From Crambe crambe (Eukaryota; Porifera; Demospongiae; Poecilosclerida; Crambeidae): a stretch of DNA of 64,000 nt. Each line of letters starts with the position of its first letter. Positions within the stretch are counted from its first letter, which is position 1. This document shows positions 11,851 to 22,740 of the stretch, in pieces. Location of the stretch: assembly GCA_963924555.1 (NCBI GenBank), contig OZ004597.1, positions 5,226,404-5,290,403 of the forward strand, given 5' to 3'. The translations under genes and the position numbers were made by a program. The notes beneath the pieces were generated by a model. It did not search any database. It was not told where the DNA came from and saw nothing but the letters and a program-made list of their open reading frames with translations.

Positions 11851-11959
11851 TGAATATTGTCCTCCCAAAATTTGTCCCAGTGGACAATTTTCACCAGTGA
11901 ATAATGTCCATAATTCACTGTCCCCCCTCAGTGAATAATGAAATCCTCAAGGCTGAAGA

Positions 11960-12220
11960 ATTGTTACTGCATGGATGCGAGAGAGAGATTGGTAGTTTTC
12001 TCCAGTCTAGCTAGACATCTCAGACTACATCTGCTTCTCTACAAATGCAACTAGGGAAGCATTGAACAACAAACTGGAGTACAAGTTTAATTGCACCATC
12101 GTGGGCCGCCACTTCTATTTCAGCAGAATATCATGGCTGTGGAACTCAATGCCTCAAGTGAATCTTGAAAAGTCATTCAACTTTTACAGTTTTCATGGCA
12201 CATTTCATGAACAACTTTAA
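11960..12220 (+). pseudogene. 3' end of a non-LTR retrotransposon reverse-transcriptase ORF
   Basis: The frame ending at the TAA of 12218-12220 contains HFYFSRISWLWNSMP and KSFNFYSFHGTF. This is the characteristic tail of jockey/CR1/L2-like ORF2 proteins (the YFNR..RLWNSLP motif). Upstream of about 12000 the frame is broken. Only the C-terminal tail remains, as expected of a 5'-truncated LINE copy, here trapped within the inverted-repeat element. Confidence 0.7.
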
Positions 12221-13243
12221 TCAAGCCAGGCTATGTACATATCATATATGCTGTCCTTGCTCAACATGCCATTTAACCTACTACAGTCACTACAAATTTT
12301 TATTTTTATACTATAGTTCTCTAAGTTACAACCTTTGTACATACTTCACTTCACTTTATTTTATTTCCAGCTTCACCAGCACGTGGTGTTAGTCTGGCAA
12401 CATATTTCACTATGCTTTAGTTCTGTAGCACCAAACTCTTTATCAAAAAATCACCTTGGAAGAAGCATGGAAGAAGCGTGGTAAAACTCTAGCTATATGT
12501 CACGTGCTAGATGAGAAAATGTCATCTTGGTCCACAATTAACTGGATAGTTCTACCACAAAATAGCTATCTAGCTAGGTGAGGTTCCCTATTTTTTTCTC
12601 AGTAAGCTGTGTCACATAACACTAGAAAAGTATCTCAGTCTGTATGGTCAATGTCACAGAGTCTATGAAGCAAGTCAGAAAATTCACACTCGATCGTGGT
12701 TATAATACTCCAACTGACTCTAACACACCATTAGAATGCTGTATAGCTATGAGGAATCTATATAGAAACTATGTATCTTTGCCTCTTGTATGCAATGCAT
12801 ACCAGCTAGCCCAAGTCAATGGCGCCTACCTCACATGGTTAGCCCCCTGAAACTCATGGCAGCTAGCTATGCATGCCTATAGATGAACAGGGCAGGCACG
12901 CATGAACCTAGTGTCTCTAGGGGCTAACTCCAAGAACCTCAGCCCACCAAATCAACACATCAGCCTAGCGCCTATAGCAATTTTTATATGCTGCAGTTTT
13001 GTGGATCTTCCTCCTCCTCATTCTTAGACTGCTTGTCATAGCCATCAGGATACACTCCACCTGTCAAGTACTCTTTTGATGGCTGTGTAGGAATACTGAC
13101 ATAGCTGATTGCCAGCACGCGTGCGTGGGCCCCATTTCACTGGGGGAGCCCCAAAATACTAGCGCTTTGAGGCCCCCCTGGGGGCCCCATTTCACTAGTG
13201 ATATACGGCCGGGGGGCCCCATATCGCTCCTACACCGGTGATA

Positions 13244-13585
13244 CTGAACATTCGTCTTATAACGGGCCTCACTAGAACCGTTGGAAACGGCACATTAACC
13301 CGTTGAATCCGTGTCCGAGGGCGTGGCCTCGCTTAACTCTTTATCCGCGAGCAACGTAACGCGCGGGAGATTGCCGCTGCATCGACTGATCTCTGTGATC
13401 CTCTGAGTTACCTATGGCCACTTGCATTCCACAAGTTAAAGGTTAGCTGACAACTTATTATTGTATAAAAAAGTGAGAGAGAAAAATGAAAAAATTTAAT
13501 AGGTAGCTAGGTGATATTTAAGTTAGAGGCTACTTCATATCTGCAGATAGTTGTGTGGAAGCTATAAAAGCTGCTTGCCATAATT
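13244..13585. other. CpG-richer spacer
   Basis: The stretch at 13258-13400 is clearly richer in CG dinucleotides than its surroundings (ACGCGCGGGAGATTGCCG). It could be a promoter-like patch or a young repeat; no gene start can be tied to it with confidence. Confidence 0.35.
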
Positions 13586-14145
13586 ATGAGCATGGATGCA
13601 GATTATGATACCTCCGTGGATTGTAAGATTTTAATTGACATGGCTACTAAGTTATATGAGCTATACCAGCAACACAATTCCATTATTACTGAGTTCAGTA
13701 AATGGCTTCTAGATTCTATAGAATCTAGAAAATTTTCTATAGAAAATTTTCAAGTATTAAGGAAAAATTATGGATTGAGTTTCACTCACTCCGGAGTTCA
13801 TCTTCATTTATTGATAAGTGGGTGAAATTCCTCACTGATTGTGGCATAACCATTGAGCCCCTATTTTATCAGCAACTTACTCTGAATTTATTCATCTCAC
13901 TGATAGAAAAAGCATTACCTGTGACAGTTGATGATGATGTATACACCAATATAAAGGAGCTAATATATGAAGGACAGTGTGCAATTAGGTATATTGGAGG
14001 CTACATAGTCAGATCCATTCACAAAGACTGCACAGTCAAAGAAATTTTACTTGAACTTGACGACTTACATAACAGTGACGATAATATGGAACCATCTGAA
14101 TCGGAGGAATGGATGTGTGGTGTGCCATCGATAGGGGAGGTTTAA
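13586..14145 (+). pseudogene. Unidentified coding relic with one frameshift
   Basis: Two overlapping frames appear to be one original sequence. The first (13586-13825) carries DMATKLYELYQQHNS and ESRKFSIENFQVL. The second, open well upstream of its first ATG at 13822, carries LWIEFHSLRSSSSFIDKW and then LTDCGITIEPLFYQQL and CAIRYIGGYIVRS. The shift lies near 13765. The RYIGGY(I/V)VR word recalls uncharacterised transposon-associated proteins of marine invertebrates, but I cannot name the family. It ends in acidic, serine-rich residues. Confidence 0.4.
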
Positions 14146-15118
14146 TCCACAGCTTTTATTATACCCTATGTGCCATAGAATATAGTACACGGTGCCATTT
14201 TAATATAACAGGAATAGATACTCTCCCATGCAACAAGATGTTCTGAATGATTATCTCCCCTAATTCTGCCTCTTTTACATCTCTGCAGATTCGACCCAAT
14301 CATCACTAGCACTGTGAGACTGTTGCTGTCTTTTAGCATTGGAATACATACATTTCTTTGACTCATAGCTATAATTCAATTTTAATAATAGTCATTTTCA
14401 AAAAAGTGTAACAAATTAACTATTTTCTCTAGCATCAAAAGCTTATTACAGGTACATATGGTAAGCATTGCTCTACTAGAGTGGTAGGCATTTTAGCTAA
14501 TGTAATAATAGTAATGTAGGAAGTGTTACTACAGTTGAACTGGTTTTTTTCATCCAAATTGTTCACTCTGCTGAATGTAATAGTATTACATGACTTAAAA
14601 TATGGTTAAGTACATGTAAGAAACTATTCTCCAACTAATTTTCATTGTCATTACTGTTCACTGTGAGTTCTAGGCAAGTTAATGTTACTAACATTCAAAA
14701 AAGTAGCCATTTCACGGTAACTAGAGTTTATGAACTATTTCTGCAACTCTTTCATGTAAAAGCTTTGCATAGTTACCTTGCTAATCCACCGCAGGAACTA
14801 TTTCTCCTTTGGAGATGAACTTGGGATGCGTACAACACGCGAAATTCGCCAAAACAGGAAACTAAAACTATAACTAACTATAGAGCTAGCTAGTGACTGT
14901 TCTAGTATAGTTCTAACCTATTAGCATGCCATTCACCTTCTCCGGTGAGATTTTCGAGGCTCAAAGTTGAGCATGCGCACTCAGCATTTTGCAAGATTCC
15001 ATAAAACCGCAGTAATAACCTGGTGAATGTAGTTCATGCGACAAAATAAAAGAGCTGGCGATTTCTTCTGCAAGATTTTTGGTTCAATCTTGGTGAATAG
15101 CTGCGAACCTTTCAGATC
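14146..15118. other. Intergenic; 5' flank of the DUF917 gene
   Basis: No exon recognised. The 3' part (about 14930-15118) would hold the promoter and 5' leader of the gene starting at 15119; no clear TATA box stands out. Confidence 0.4.
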
Positions 15119-15309
15119 ATGGATGCACATAAGGCAATAGATAACCCCTACTGGCCGAATGGTTCAGCGGTAGAGACAGCCAAGGATGAAGCTGCAGGCC
15201 TGGACCCGCCACAAGTGTCAGAAGCAAAGTGGACACTGAATGAGCATGATATAGAGTGTCTAACTACTGGAGCAGGGATTTTGGCCAGTGGAGGTGGTGG
15301 GGATCCAAG

Positions 15310-15314
15310 ACGTG
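15310..15314. repeat. Target-site duplication, left copy
   Basis: ACGTG directly before the left LTR end, repeated at 16793-16797 directly after the right LTR end. Confidence 0.85.
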
Positions 15315-15614
15315 TGTTGTGCCCAGGCTCAGGCCGTTCCTAGACGCAGCACAGTGCTCTATGTGCTTCAGAGAACTAAGTAGCAAAAGATTAATTGTTA
15401 CGAAGAAATCTTATAACAACACAGAGCATGGAGTCATGCATGAGAATAAATCACATGGCTAGACTGAATTAGAGAGCGTGTGCATTTGGTTTATATAGTT
15501 GGGTGTGGTTTCCTGCTTCATATCCTCATCCTGTCTCCGCCTCCTGCTTGGTTCTGGCTGTTGTAGTGGGTGTGGCTAGTTGGGTCAGCTGTAGTGGGTG
15601 GTGCTGGCCCAACA
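15315..15614 (-). repeat. Long terminal repeat, inverted copy
   Basis: 300 bp, reverse complement of 16493-16792. It begins TGTTGTGCCC and ends GGGCCCAACA-like (GGCCCAACA) on the plus strand. The purine tract lies just inside, as a pyrimidine run at 15615-15628. Confidence 0.85.
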
Positions 15615-16084
15615 CATCCCCCTTCTTCGAGGTGCAGACGTCCTCGGCTGCCTTTGTCTCCGTCTTTGTCTTCTGTCATCTGGTCACTGGCCCTACTCAG
15701 ATAGTCTGCTACCTGATTTTCTTTGCCTTTCCTGTACTTGAATACACAGTCGTAGGGCTGCAATGTGTGACTCCATCTTGTCAAACGAATGCTTCGGTTA
15801 TTCATCTTGTTAAAGTATGTTAGTGCACGATGATCTGTGACAACTGTGAACTTGGATGCTGCCAGATAGACAGCAAAATGCTCGATAGCATCCACTATTG
15901 CCAGGGCCTCGAGTTCAGTGATTGGATAGGACCTCTCTCTTGGTAGTAGCTTCCTAGAGAAGTAAGCAACTGGTCTTGTCTCTCCTCCTCGTTCTTGTTC
16001 AAGTACTGCTCCCACAGCAACGGCGCCAATTTTGATAGCCCCTGACCATTCACTACCATACCAGCTGAGTACAGATGCTAGCAC
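15615..16084 (-). pseudogene. gypsy-type RNase H fragment, left arm
   Basis: The minus frame (open from 16084 down to 15518) carries AVGAVLEQERGGETRPVAYF, ELEALAIVDAIEHF, VVTDHRALTYF and VADYLSRA. These are hallmarks of the RNase H-like domain following gypsy reverse transcriptase. It then passes through about 40 unrecognised residues into the LTR. It is an internal fragment with no reverse-transcriptase palm. Confidence 0.88.
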
Positions 16085-16492
16085 CGTTGCTGTGGGAGCA
16101 GTACTTGAACAAGAATGAGGAGGAGAGACAAGACCAGTTGCTTACTTCTCTAGGAAGCTACTACCAAGAGAGAGGTCCTATCCAATCACTGAACTCGAGG
16201 CCCTGGCAATAGTGGATGCTATCGAGCATTTTGCTGTCTATCTGGCAGCATCCAAGTTCACAGTTGTCACAGATCATCGTGCACTAACATACTTTAACAA
16301 GATGAATAACCGAAGCATTCGTTTGACAAGATGGAGTCACACATTGCAGCCCTACGACTGTGTATTCAAGTACAGGAAAGGCAAAGAAAATCAGGTAGCA
16401 GACTATCTGAGTAGGGCCAGTGACCAGATGACAGAAGACAAAGACGGAGACAAAGGCAGCCGAGGACGTCTGCACCTCGAAGAAGGGGGATG
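16084..16492 (+). pseudogene. gypsy-type RNase H fragment, right arm
   Basis: Mirror copy of the left arm. A C-to-T difference at about 16120 turns the CGA of the left arm (GAACGAGGA) into TGA, so the open frame only resumes at Met 16212. The rest is residue-for-residue the same as far as LHLEEGG before the LTR. Confidence 0.88.
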
Positions 16493-16792
16493 TGTTGGGC
16501 CAGCACCACCCACTACAGCTGACCCAACTAGCCACACCCACTACAACAGCCAGAACCAAGCAGGAGGCGGAGACAGGATGAGGATATGAAGCAGGAAACC
16601 ACACCCAACTATATAAACCAAATGCACACGCTCTCTAATTCAGTCTAGCCATGTGATTTATTCTCATGCATGACTCCATGCTCTGTGTTGTTATAAGATT
16701 TCTTCGTAACAATTAATCTTTTGCTACTTAGTTCTCTGAAGCACATAGAGCACTGTGCTGCGTCTAGGAACGGCCTGAGCCTGGGCACAACA
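16493..16792 (+). repeat. Long terminal repeat, forward copy
   Basis: 300 bp from TGTTGGGCC to GGGCACAACA, directly after the purine-rich tract GAAGAAGGGGGATG. It includes a possible promoter word (CTATATAAACC at about 16608). It is followed by the ACGTG target duplication at 16793-16797. Confidence 0.85.
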
Positions 16793-19700
16793 ACGTGGCA
16801 AATTGAGAGCTTTAAAAGTACTCCAAGCTGGAAAGAAAATCATAGTTGTAAACCCTTGCAGGTCAGTTTGTGCTGTTTTTGTGGAAAGTGGCATCTTTCA
16901 GACCCTTAATTGGTATAATAGAAATGATCAAGGGTCGATACTAAGCCTTGTACTGCCTCTCAGCAGGCTAATATTTGCACACTGAAGCTGCAAAATAATA
17001 ATTCTATGAGCTATAGCTACATCTAACTACAGTAGTTTAGCTTAAACACACTGTTGGTGGGTTCTTGTGGTAGAGGTCTTCATGCCCTGCTGCAAACTTG
17101 TTTGGTAGTTAACAATTATTATGACATTTCGACATCATAATTAATCAGGCATTGACTGTCAAGCTAAGCCTGATATGTGTCTTTCACCAGTCCTAACTTC
17201 TCAGATAATTTTCTCTACAGATAAATGACTTTAAAGGTTATGACTTTGGTCACCATTTCTCTTTCCTGTGCAGACTTGATGCTAATAACATGGGTTTAGT
17301 CTGTAGTGTTGCATTAATGGGAGATCCCATGGCTGAAAGTGACACTGAGGGGTCCGTGCTGGCACTTAAACACATGAAGCAGGTCATTGCTGCTGAGGGG
17401 AAATATGAAGTCACTAAAAGTGTTGGTTTTCCCACATACAAGGCCAGTGTTGCAGACCTCGACAAATTCCTGTGCAAGGTGTCCAAATGGTAAGCTGCTA
17501 TATCATGACAAAGTTTCACACAAGATGATTTATTATCACTGTTGTACACACTATTTAGCTCAACAAGATAACAGCTCTTACTGCTGTGGCATAAATATAA
17601 TTGAGCCTTTGGTGGTGTCTGCTGACACTGAGCTTCCATGTCTGGATGTTGCTGGACTGGGACGATCTTTCCCAGAGCTTCAGATGTTCATGCCTTTCAT
17701 CTATGGTTGTAATTATATTCCAGCTTCTCTAGCTGGGTCCAAGAATAACTCTTCGGTGATATGTGTTGGTGCTGATTCCTGTAAAGATCTGGAGGACTAC
17801 TTCAGGGATGAGACGGTCAAAATGGGGTAGGTGAGAGCATTTTCAACTTCAAATTCACCAATGTTATTTCATGCAGGAGTTTGTCATCCATTGCAATGGG
17901 AGTCATTAATTTTGAGACTGTCTTTCTTAAGATGGTGGTATTTGCCACAAGCAAGGCATGGCGGCTAGGGAGAGCTGTCCATAGAGCGATGAAAATGCAC
18001 AGCAGTGTCCTCGAGGCCATTGTGGAGCAGCAGCAAGGTGTGGTCTTACTTACTGGAAAGGTGAGGATAAAATAGCCTCTCATAATATTGTTAACCTGTG
18101 TTTTGGTGTTAGGTTAGTTCTGTGAAAACTAAGAGTGGAGATGGTTTCACTGAATATACTTGTGATATACATGGCCTGGATGAGTATGAAGGCTTCTTTG
18201 TCCAAATAATTGCCAAAAATGAAAATTACATTGCTTGGAAGGTGGACTGTGAGGGAGAGTAGAAACAAATTCTTGCTACCACCCCTGATCTTATCTCCAT
18301 TCTGTATTTAGATGCAGGTATGTGTAGTGACAGACACAAAGACTAAGGGACCTGACCACAGTTGAGACTTAAATCCCTGTGCTGTAAGCAGCCCATGGAG
18401 TTATTTTAGCTAGTGAGGGACTTCATGGCTATTTTGCTTTGTGTGTGTGCTTAGCTATAATTGCAATTGTTTAGAGCATCCTCTAGATGTCCCAGTGATG
18501 GCTGGAGCCAATTGCAAAGGGTTTAAGGTGGCTGTTGTTATCCTCCCTGCTGACCCCAGGCTTTACACAGAGCATGCATTGAAGGTGGTGGGACCTAGAG
18601 CACTTGGTGTCGATGCAGATTACAAAGAGCCACAGCTCTTAATGAAGAAGAATTAAAGTTTAACTAGCTATCCAGTGTGACTGAATTAGTATTAGAGTGT
18701 ATAGAACTGTTCTCAGTATTTTTTCCCCAGTAAGGTTGTGAATAGATGAGCATCTGCATGTAAATCCTTTTCCTCAAAAAAAAAAAAAATGTTACAGTAT
18801 AGAACAGAGAGTATTGTCATTTTGTGAACATTTCTTGAGATTTGCTTAAAATTTCTGCTTATCCATTATTATATGTTGCTGGGAAATGACAGCATTATTT
18901 CTTTGTGCTCTAATCATTTTCTTACAACCACGGTGTGAAAAATTATAGAGACCTAACCACACTTGCAGGCACCTCATCAAGGCTGATCACATGGGATGGA
19001 TATGTACCTGTCAGCCCTGTTTATTAGATGTTTTATGCTACTTGCTTAGCAGTGTCTATTTTTTTGTATCTATTTTTCTGTCAGCCCTATTTTAATGTAT
19101 TTTCTGGTGTCTCTTTAGGTTAATCTCCTTGTAGTGTCAAACAGGGCTGGATCCAGGGGTTGCAATCCCCCCTTTTTTTGTTCCCAAGGTATAAATCATG
19201 CACTGTAATGCAGGTGTGTCTATTTTTCTGTGTTTCAGCTCTAAAGTAGTAGCTATAATTAGAGAGTATAGTTACTAGCTATATCATCTAAGACTATGAC
19301 ATGACACATTCATTTTTTTGCTTGCACTTTCAAAGGTAATTAACACATAGGATAACTTGGTGCATTATAACTGTGATTTCCTTTAAAATCACACCTGTGA
19401 CAGTCTATGTATACATGATGACATATCCATTTTGGCTTGCATTTTCAAGGTCACAGATTGCCACACCTGTGATATTGTATGGTCACTTCAAAGATATCTT
19501 TCTGAGTACTTTGGCTTGCACTTTCAAGGTCACACATTGGATAAATAGCTACCATACTAACTGTGATTTGAGGCAGTAGCTAGCTATCACTTTAGAGTTT
19601 GAGTTTAATAGCAGCACATGATCCACCCCTTTGCCTACATTCATGATTATGATTCACACAAAGTGTGCTGTTTAGGGAGATTTTTTTTTTTGATTCAAGA

Positions 19701-20087
19701 GTCAACCACATACCAAGTAGAAACAGGCAATAAGAGTTTACTTCTTACAATGTATGCTTTTTAAATTTACATTACAGATGTGTCACTGAGAGAAGCTCTC
19801 GAGGCAATAATTATTTTGATCATAAAAAATATTATTTTTAAACAGGTTGAAAGGTCAACTCTAGTCACATTGAAGCTTGAAGGATAAAAGATAGGAAACA
19901 TTTCCACACAAGCAGCTGATTATGACCTAGCTGAACCACATAATGCCTGTACACGTACACTGCTTAGCAGAGTCTCATTTCTGTGAGTGTCTGCAATCAA
20001 GGCTTGCCCGCTACAGGAGAAAGCTAAAGGGCACATGTTCTTATATTGTTTGGTAAAGATCGTCAACATGAAACGGTAGTACAATTA

Positions 20088-20138
20088 TAGTCTCGCGAGC
20101 CAGCCCACTTATTTTTTTCGCGGGGACTCGCGAGACTA
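20088..20138. repeat. 51-bp micro-element with CGCGAG inverted ends
   Basis: TAGTCTCGCGAG at the left is the exact reverse complement of CTCGCGAGACTA at the right, with a short T-rich and GC-rich middle. It lies between the two duplicated segments of this region. Confidence 0.6.
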
Positions 20139-21720
20139 GTACAATAATATGATAGTAAAAGCTGACTAGATCACTTGAGCCACATGATGCCTATACACAC
20201 TGCTTAGCAGAGTCTCATCTCTCATCTCTGTCTGCAATCAAGGCTTGTCGCTACGGAAGAAAGCTAAAAGAACTCTGCTTGCACGTACGTGTTCTTTGTA
20301 TGGTAAAGATCGTCAATATGGAGACGGTATATGCGCAGTCGAAGTAGAGTTAGGCGCTCTAAGTTAATAGCATGAAGAAGGACGAAGTTGCTTTAGAGAT
20401 CCGCGATGGCGCTGAGGTACTAGGGAAGAAACGCGCTTTGATTATTTATTAATTTTATTTAGATTAGTATGTAATTTGGACTTCTTCGATTCAATAATTA
20501 TTTGTGACACATTACAAAAATTAAAATGGTTAAGTGTTCAGTAGCCTGCCAGTGAAGTCAATGTCCTCCAAATAACCTTGCACCCTTCCCCATGACCCAG
20601 TGTTTATGCTCCTACCCACTTATCAAAAATCTTGGATCAGCCCCTGATCAAATGTGGCCTTTTTGTATCCTCTGTCCTCTGTAATTAATGGTTTACATCC
20701 TGTTGCTATACTGTTGTGAATTGTAATTGTTGCACTGCAAGTGCAGTGTGTTTTATCTGCCCAAGGTAATGAAAACTGTGCTTTATCTGCCCCAGGTGCA
20801 GAAAGTGCATTTATAATAATCTTCTGGGCAGTAATATAAATGGAGAATTCTTCCTAACCTTGGCTCCCAATAGCGGAACAACAACAGGCAATAGCTAATT
20901 GGCTAAAGTGATAATTGATTGCTGGATTGAAAACAACAAAGCATAATTTACTGGCTATAGCTGGGATGAAAGGATGGTCCAGCTTCACTGCCAGGCCATG
21001 TTAGCTAGTTGTTGTATGCTCCTCCCCACCATATGTACTGGGACACTGTATATACTAATGAAGCCTGTAGCTATACTGGATACATAATATAAAAATTTAA
21101 TATTTGCAGGCCAGGCCCAATTCTGTATATCACAGTAACATAGAATCTTTACTTCTGCAACTTAGCTAATGCTATACAGTTATTACCATGACTTCAATCT
21201 TGTCCCCACACTTGCTACCACACTCTATGGATTCAGGCCAAGTGGGTGCAGGTTACTTGACTGATCATGTGACCAAAATGCCTTAAGAGTACTGATCATG
21301 TGACTAGAATCCAAATATCTTGACTGAAACTCACTGACTGAGAGTACAGTTGTACCAAAAAATTGTGATAAAAAATAATACTGAATTGTACAAAACAGAG
21401 AAAATTAAGTTAGCTAGCTATATGAGAAAAAAAAGAGAGAAATTTCTATCATGATAGAAATTTTGAAATGTGGGTGGATAAAATGATTCTGAGCCAGATT
21501 GGGGAGTAGAAGATGAGACTTGTGATTAGCTACTTTGATCATCCTTGTAGTCAGGGACCAGACACTTCACCACTGAAAAATAAAAGATTGTAGCCATCAG
21601 ATGAAACAGTGTCACCAACAATATTATGGCTAATGCACACAAACACAAAGTAGCTAGCTAGCTATCATAATCATAGTTATAGCTATAGCTAAATTAATGC
21701 TTAAACTTCATACCAATAAA

Positions 21721-21802
21721 ATTCAATAGAATTATTTCTCATAAAATTAGCTTATGTGGTTTGTTTCATAAGCTAATTTTATGAGAACTAATTCTATTGA
21801 AT
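21721..21802. repeat. Perfect-looking hairpin, arms 36 bp
   Basis: 21721-21756 (ATTCAATAGAATTATTTCTC onward) pairs with 21767-21802, with one or two mismatches, around the 10-base loop TGGTTTGTTT. It looks like a fold-back transposon remnant; there is no neighbouring gene for which it would serve as a terminator. Confidence 0.75.
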
Positions 21803-22740
21803 TTTTTTATCATGTTAGCTGAGAAAAATAAGCAGAGTATGAATAAAATTGGTGTACGACTTTTTTAATGTTAACTATGATAGATGTTTTGGCTTTATTC
21901 TTTGCTGTATCAGAGTTTTCTCATTTATGATGGCAATTTGCACTCACTGGCAGTTAGCTGTAGTGAATAATCAAGGTGTAAGGTGAATGCAAATAGACAT
22001 ACATGAATAACATATACTTTTATATTTTAATGAAAAACGTTCAGTTAGTGATACTGTACAGAAAGTACTTTCTCTGCCGAAAAAGTGGTGTGTGGTTATT
22101 TTAAAAGTGGGCATGGTTTCAAAATTTTCACTCCCCCTATGGATGAAGAATTCACTGCCAATAAAATTACCTGCATGTGTGGCATCGAAATATTATAAAG
22201 CAGAGTAGCTATAGCCGATTTTGTTACTAGTAGTATGAACCATATTATGTACTCATTCAGGGACATTTGCATACCACACCCACTTTTCATGATACCTAGC
22301 ACATTAGCAGCAAGTTGCCATAATAATTAATATTCAACCACATTGAGTTACATGTCATAGTCAAAATTGAGTTTTCTTCGTCAACAGCCACTCAAAATAA
22401 ATGGCTGCATGTAACTTGATTAATGAAGTGAGTATTTTTTACTCTCATGAATTCTTAAATCTGCTCATTAGTTAGCCTATCATAGCTTCATAAGTGATGG
22501 GTATTAGCTATCATGAAAAACATTAAAAGCTTTGAGCAAAACTGGATAAGGCAATAACAAAAGGGCTATAGCTAGCTAGCTCCCAAGGGCTAGCTGAGGT
22601 ATGTTATTGTTGTGCACCACCAGCTGGAGCATGTTATTACCACCAATATCCTGTTCAACATTCTGTAGGGTAATCCGAGAAATAAAAGCAACATTAGTCT
22701 TCATTTTCCTCTGATGAGCATAGCTGAGCTGCTACCAAAA

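Larger units (their letters stand above)
10016..13238. mobile_element. 3.2 kb element with terminal inverted repeats and 5-bp target duplication
   Basis: The left end CCGGTGTAG... is matched by ...CTACACCGG at the right end, and GATATGGGGCCCCCC-type sequence follows inward on both sides. The flanks TGATA at 10011-10015 and 13239-13243 form a 5-bp target-site duplication. The insertion site is inside a tandem repeat, so the empty-site sequence can be inferred from neighbouring copies. The interior has no transposase: it holds a long minisatellite whose unit contains the terminal-repeat word, a non-LTR reverse-transcriptase tail, and spacer. A non-autonomous DNA transposon that collected other repeats is the likeliest reading. 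The superfamily is not identifiable from what I can see. Confidence 0.75.
15315..16792. mobile_element. Palindromic LTR-retrotransposon derivative (inverted LTRs, RNase H arms)
   Basis: The whole insertion is one near-perfect inverted repeat. Arms run 15315-16023 and 16084-16792, around a single-copy loop of about 60 bp at 16024-16083. Each arm holds, from inside out, part of a Ty3/gypsy-type RNase H coding region, a purine tract next to the LTR (GAAGAAGGGGGA on the plus strand) and a 300-bp LTR bounded by TGTTG and CAACA. The LTRs are therefore inverted, not direct, repeats, and both outer ends are the same (U5-side) LTR end. Five-bp target duplications (ACGTG) show integrase-type insertion of this structure as a unit. 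Integrase coding sequence, expected between RNase H and the 3' LTR in this group, is missing. Arms differ at very few positions. Confidence 0.88.
15119..18656 (+). pseudogene. DUF917 / S-methyl-thiohydantoin desulfurase-like gene, interrupted
   Basis: The DUF917 (S-Me-THD) family is chiefly known from bacteria and fungi, often linked to hydantoinase/oxoprolinase genes; the animal role is unknown. Exons: 15119-15314 continued at 16798-16861, 17274-17489, 17575-17826, 17877-18060, 18113-18317 and 18475-18656. All phases agree; total 1,299 nt. Family hallmarks in order: DIECLTTGAGILASGGGGDP, ALKVLQAGKKIIVVNP, VALMGDPMAESDTEGS, INIIEPLV, LDVAGLGRSFPELQMF, PDLISILYLDA, VPVMAGANCKG and VVGPRALGVDADY. 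ATG 15119 is chosen because it opens the only frame into the glycine-rich start. Two defects are present: a 1,478-bp LTR-derived insertion after 15314, and TAG at 18260-18262 in frame in exon 5. Without the insertion and its duplicated target site, exon 1 reads straight through (DPR to GKLRALKV). This is either a pseudogene or a defective allele of a living gene. Confidence 0.85.
18657..22740. other. Gene-poor spacer with small repeats
   Basis: No convincing coding region on either strand. A run of 13 A lies at about 18777-18789. Several stretches read like dispersed repeats (GGCTGGATCCAGGGGTTGCA at 19144). An imperfect duplication pairs about 19955-20075 with about 20190-20320 (CACTGCTTAGCAGAGTCTCA in both). 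Confidence 0.5.
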
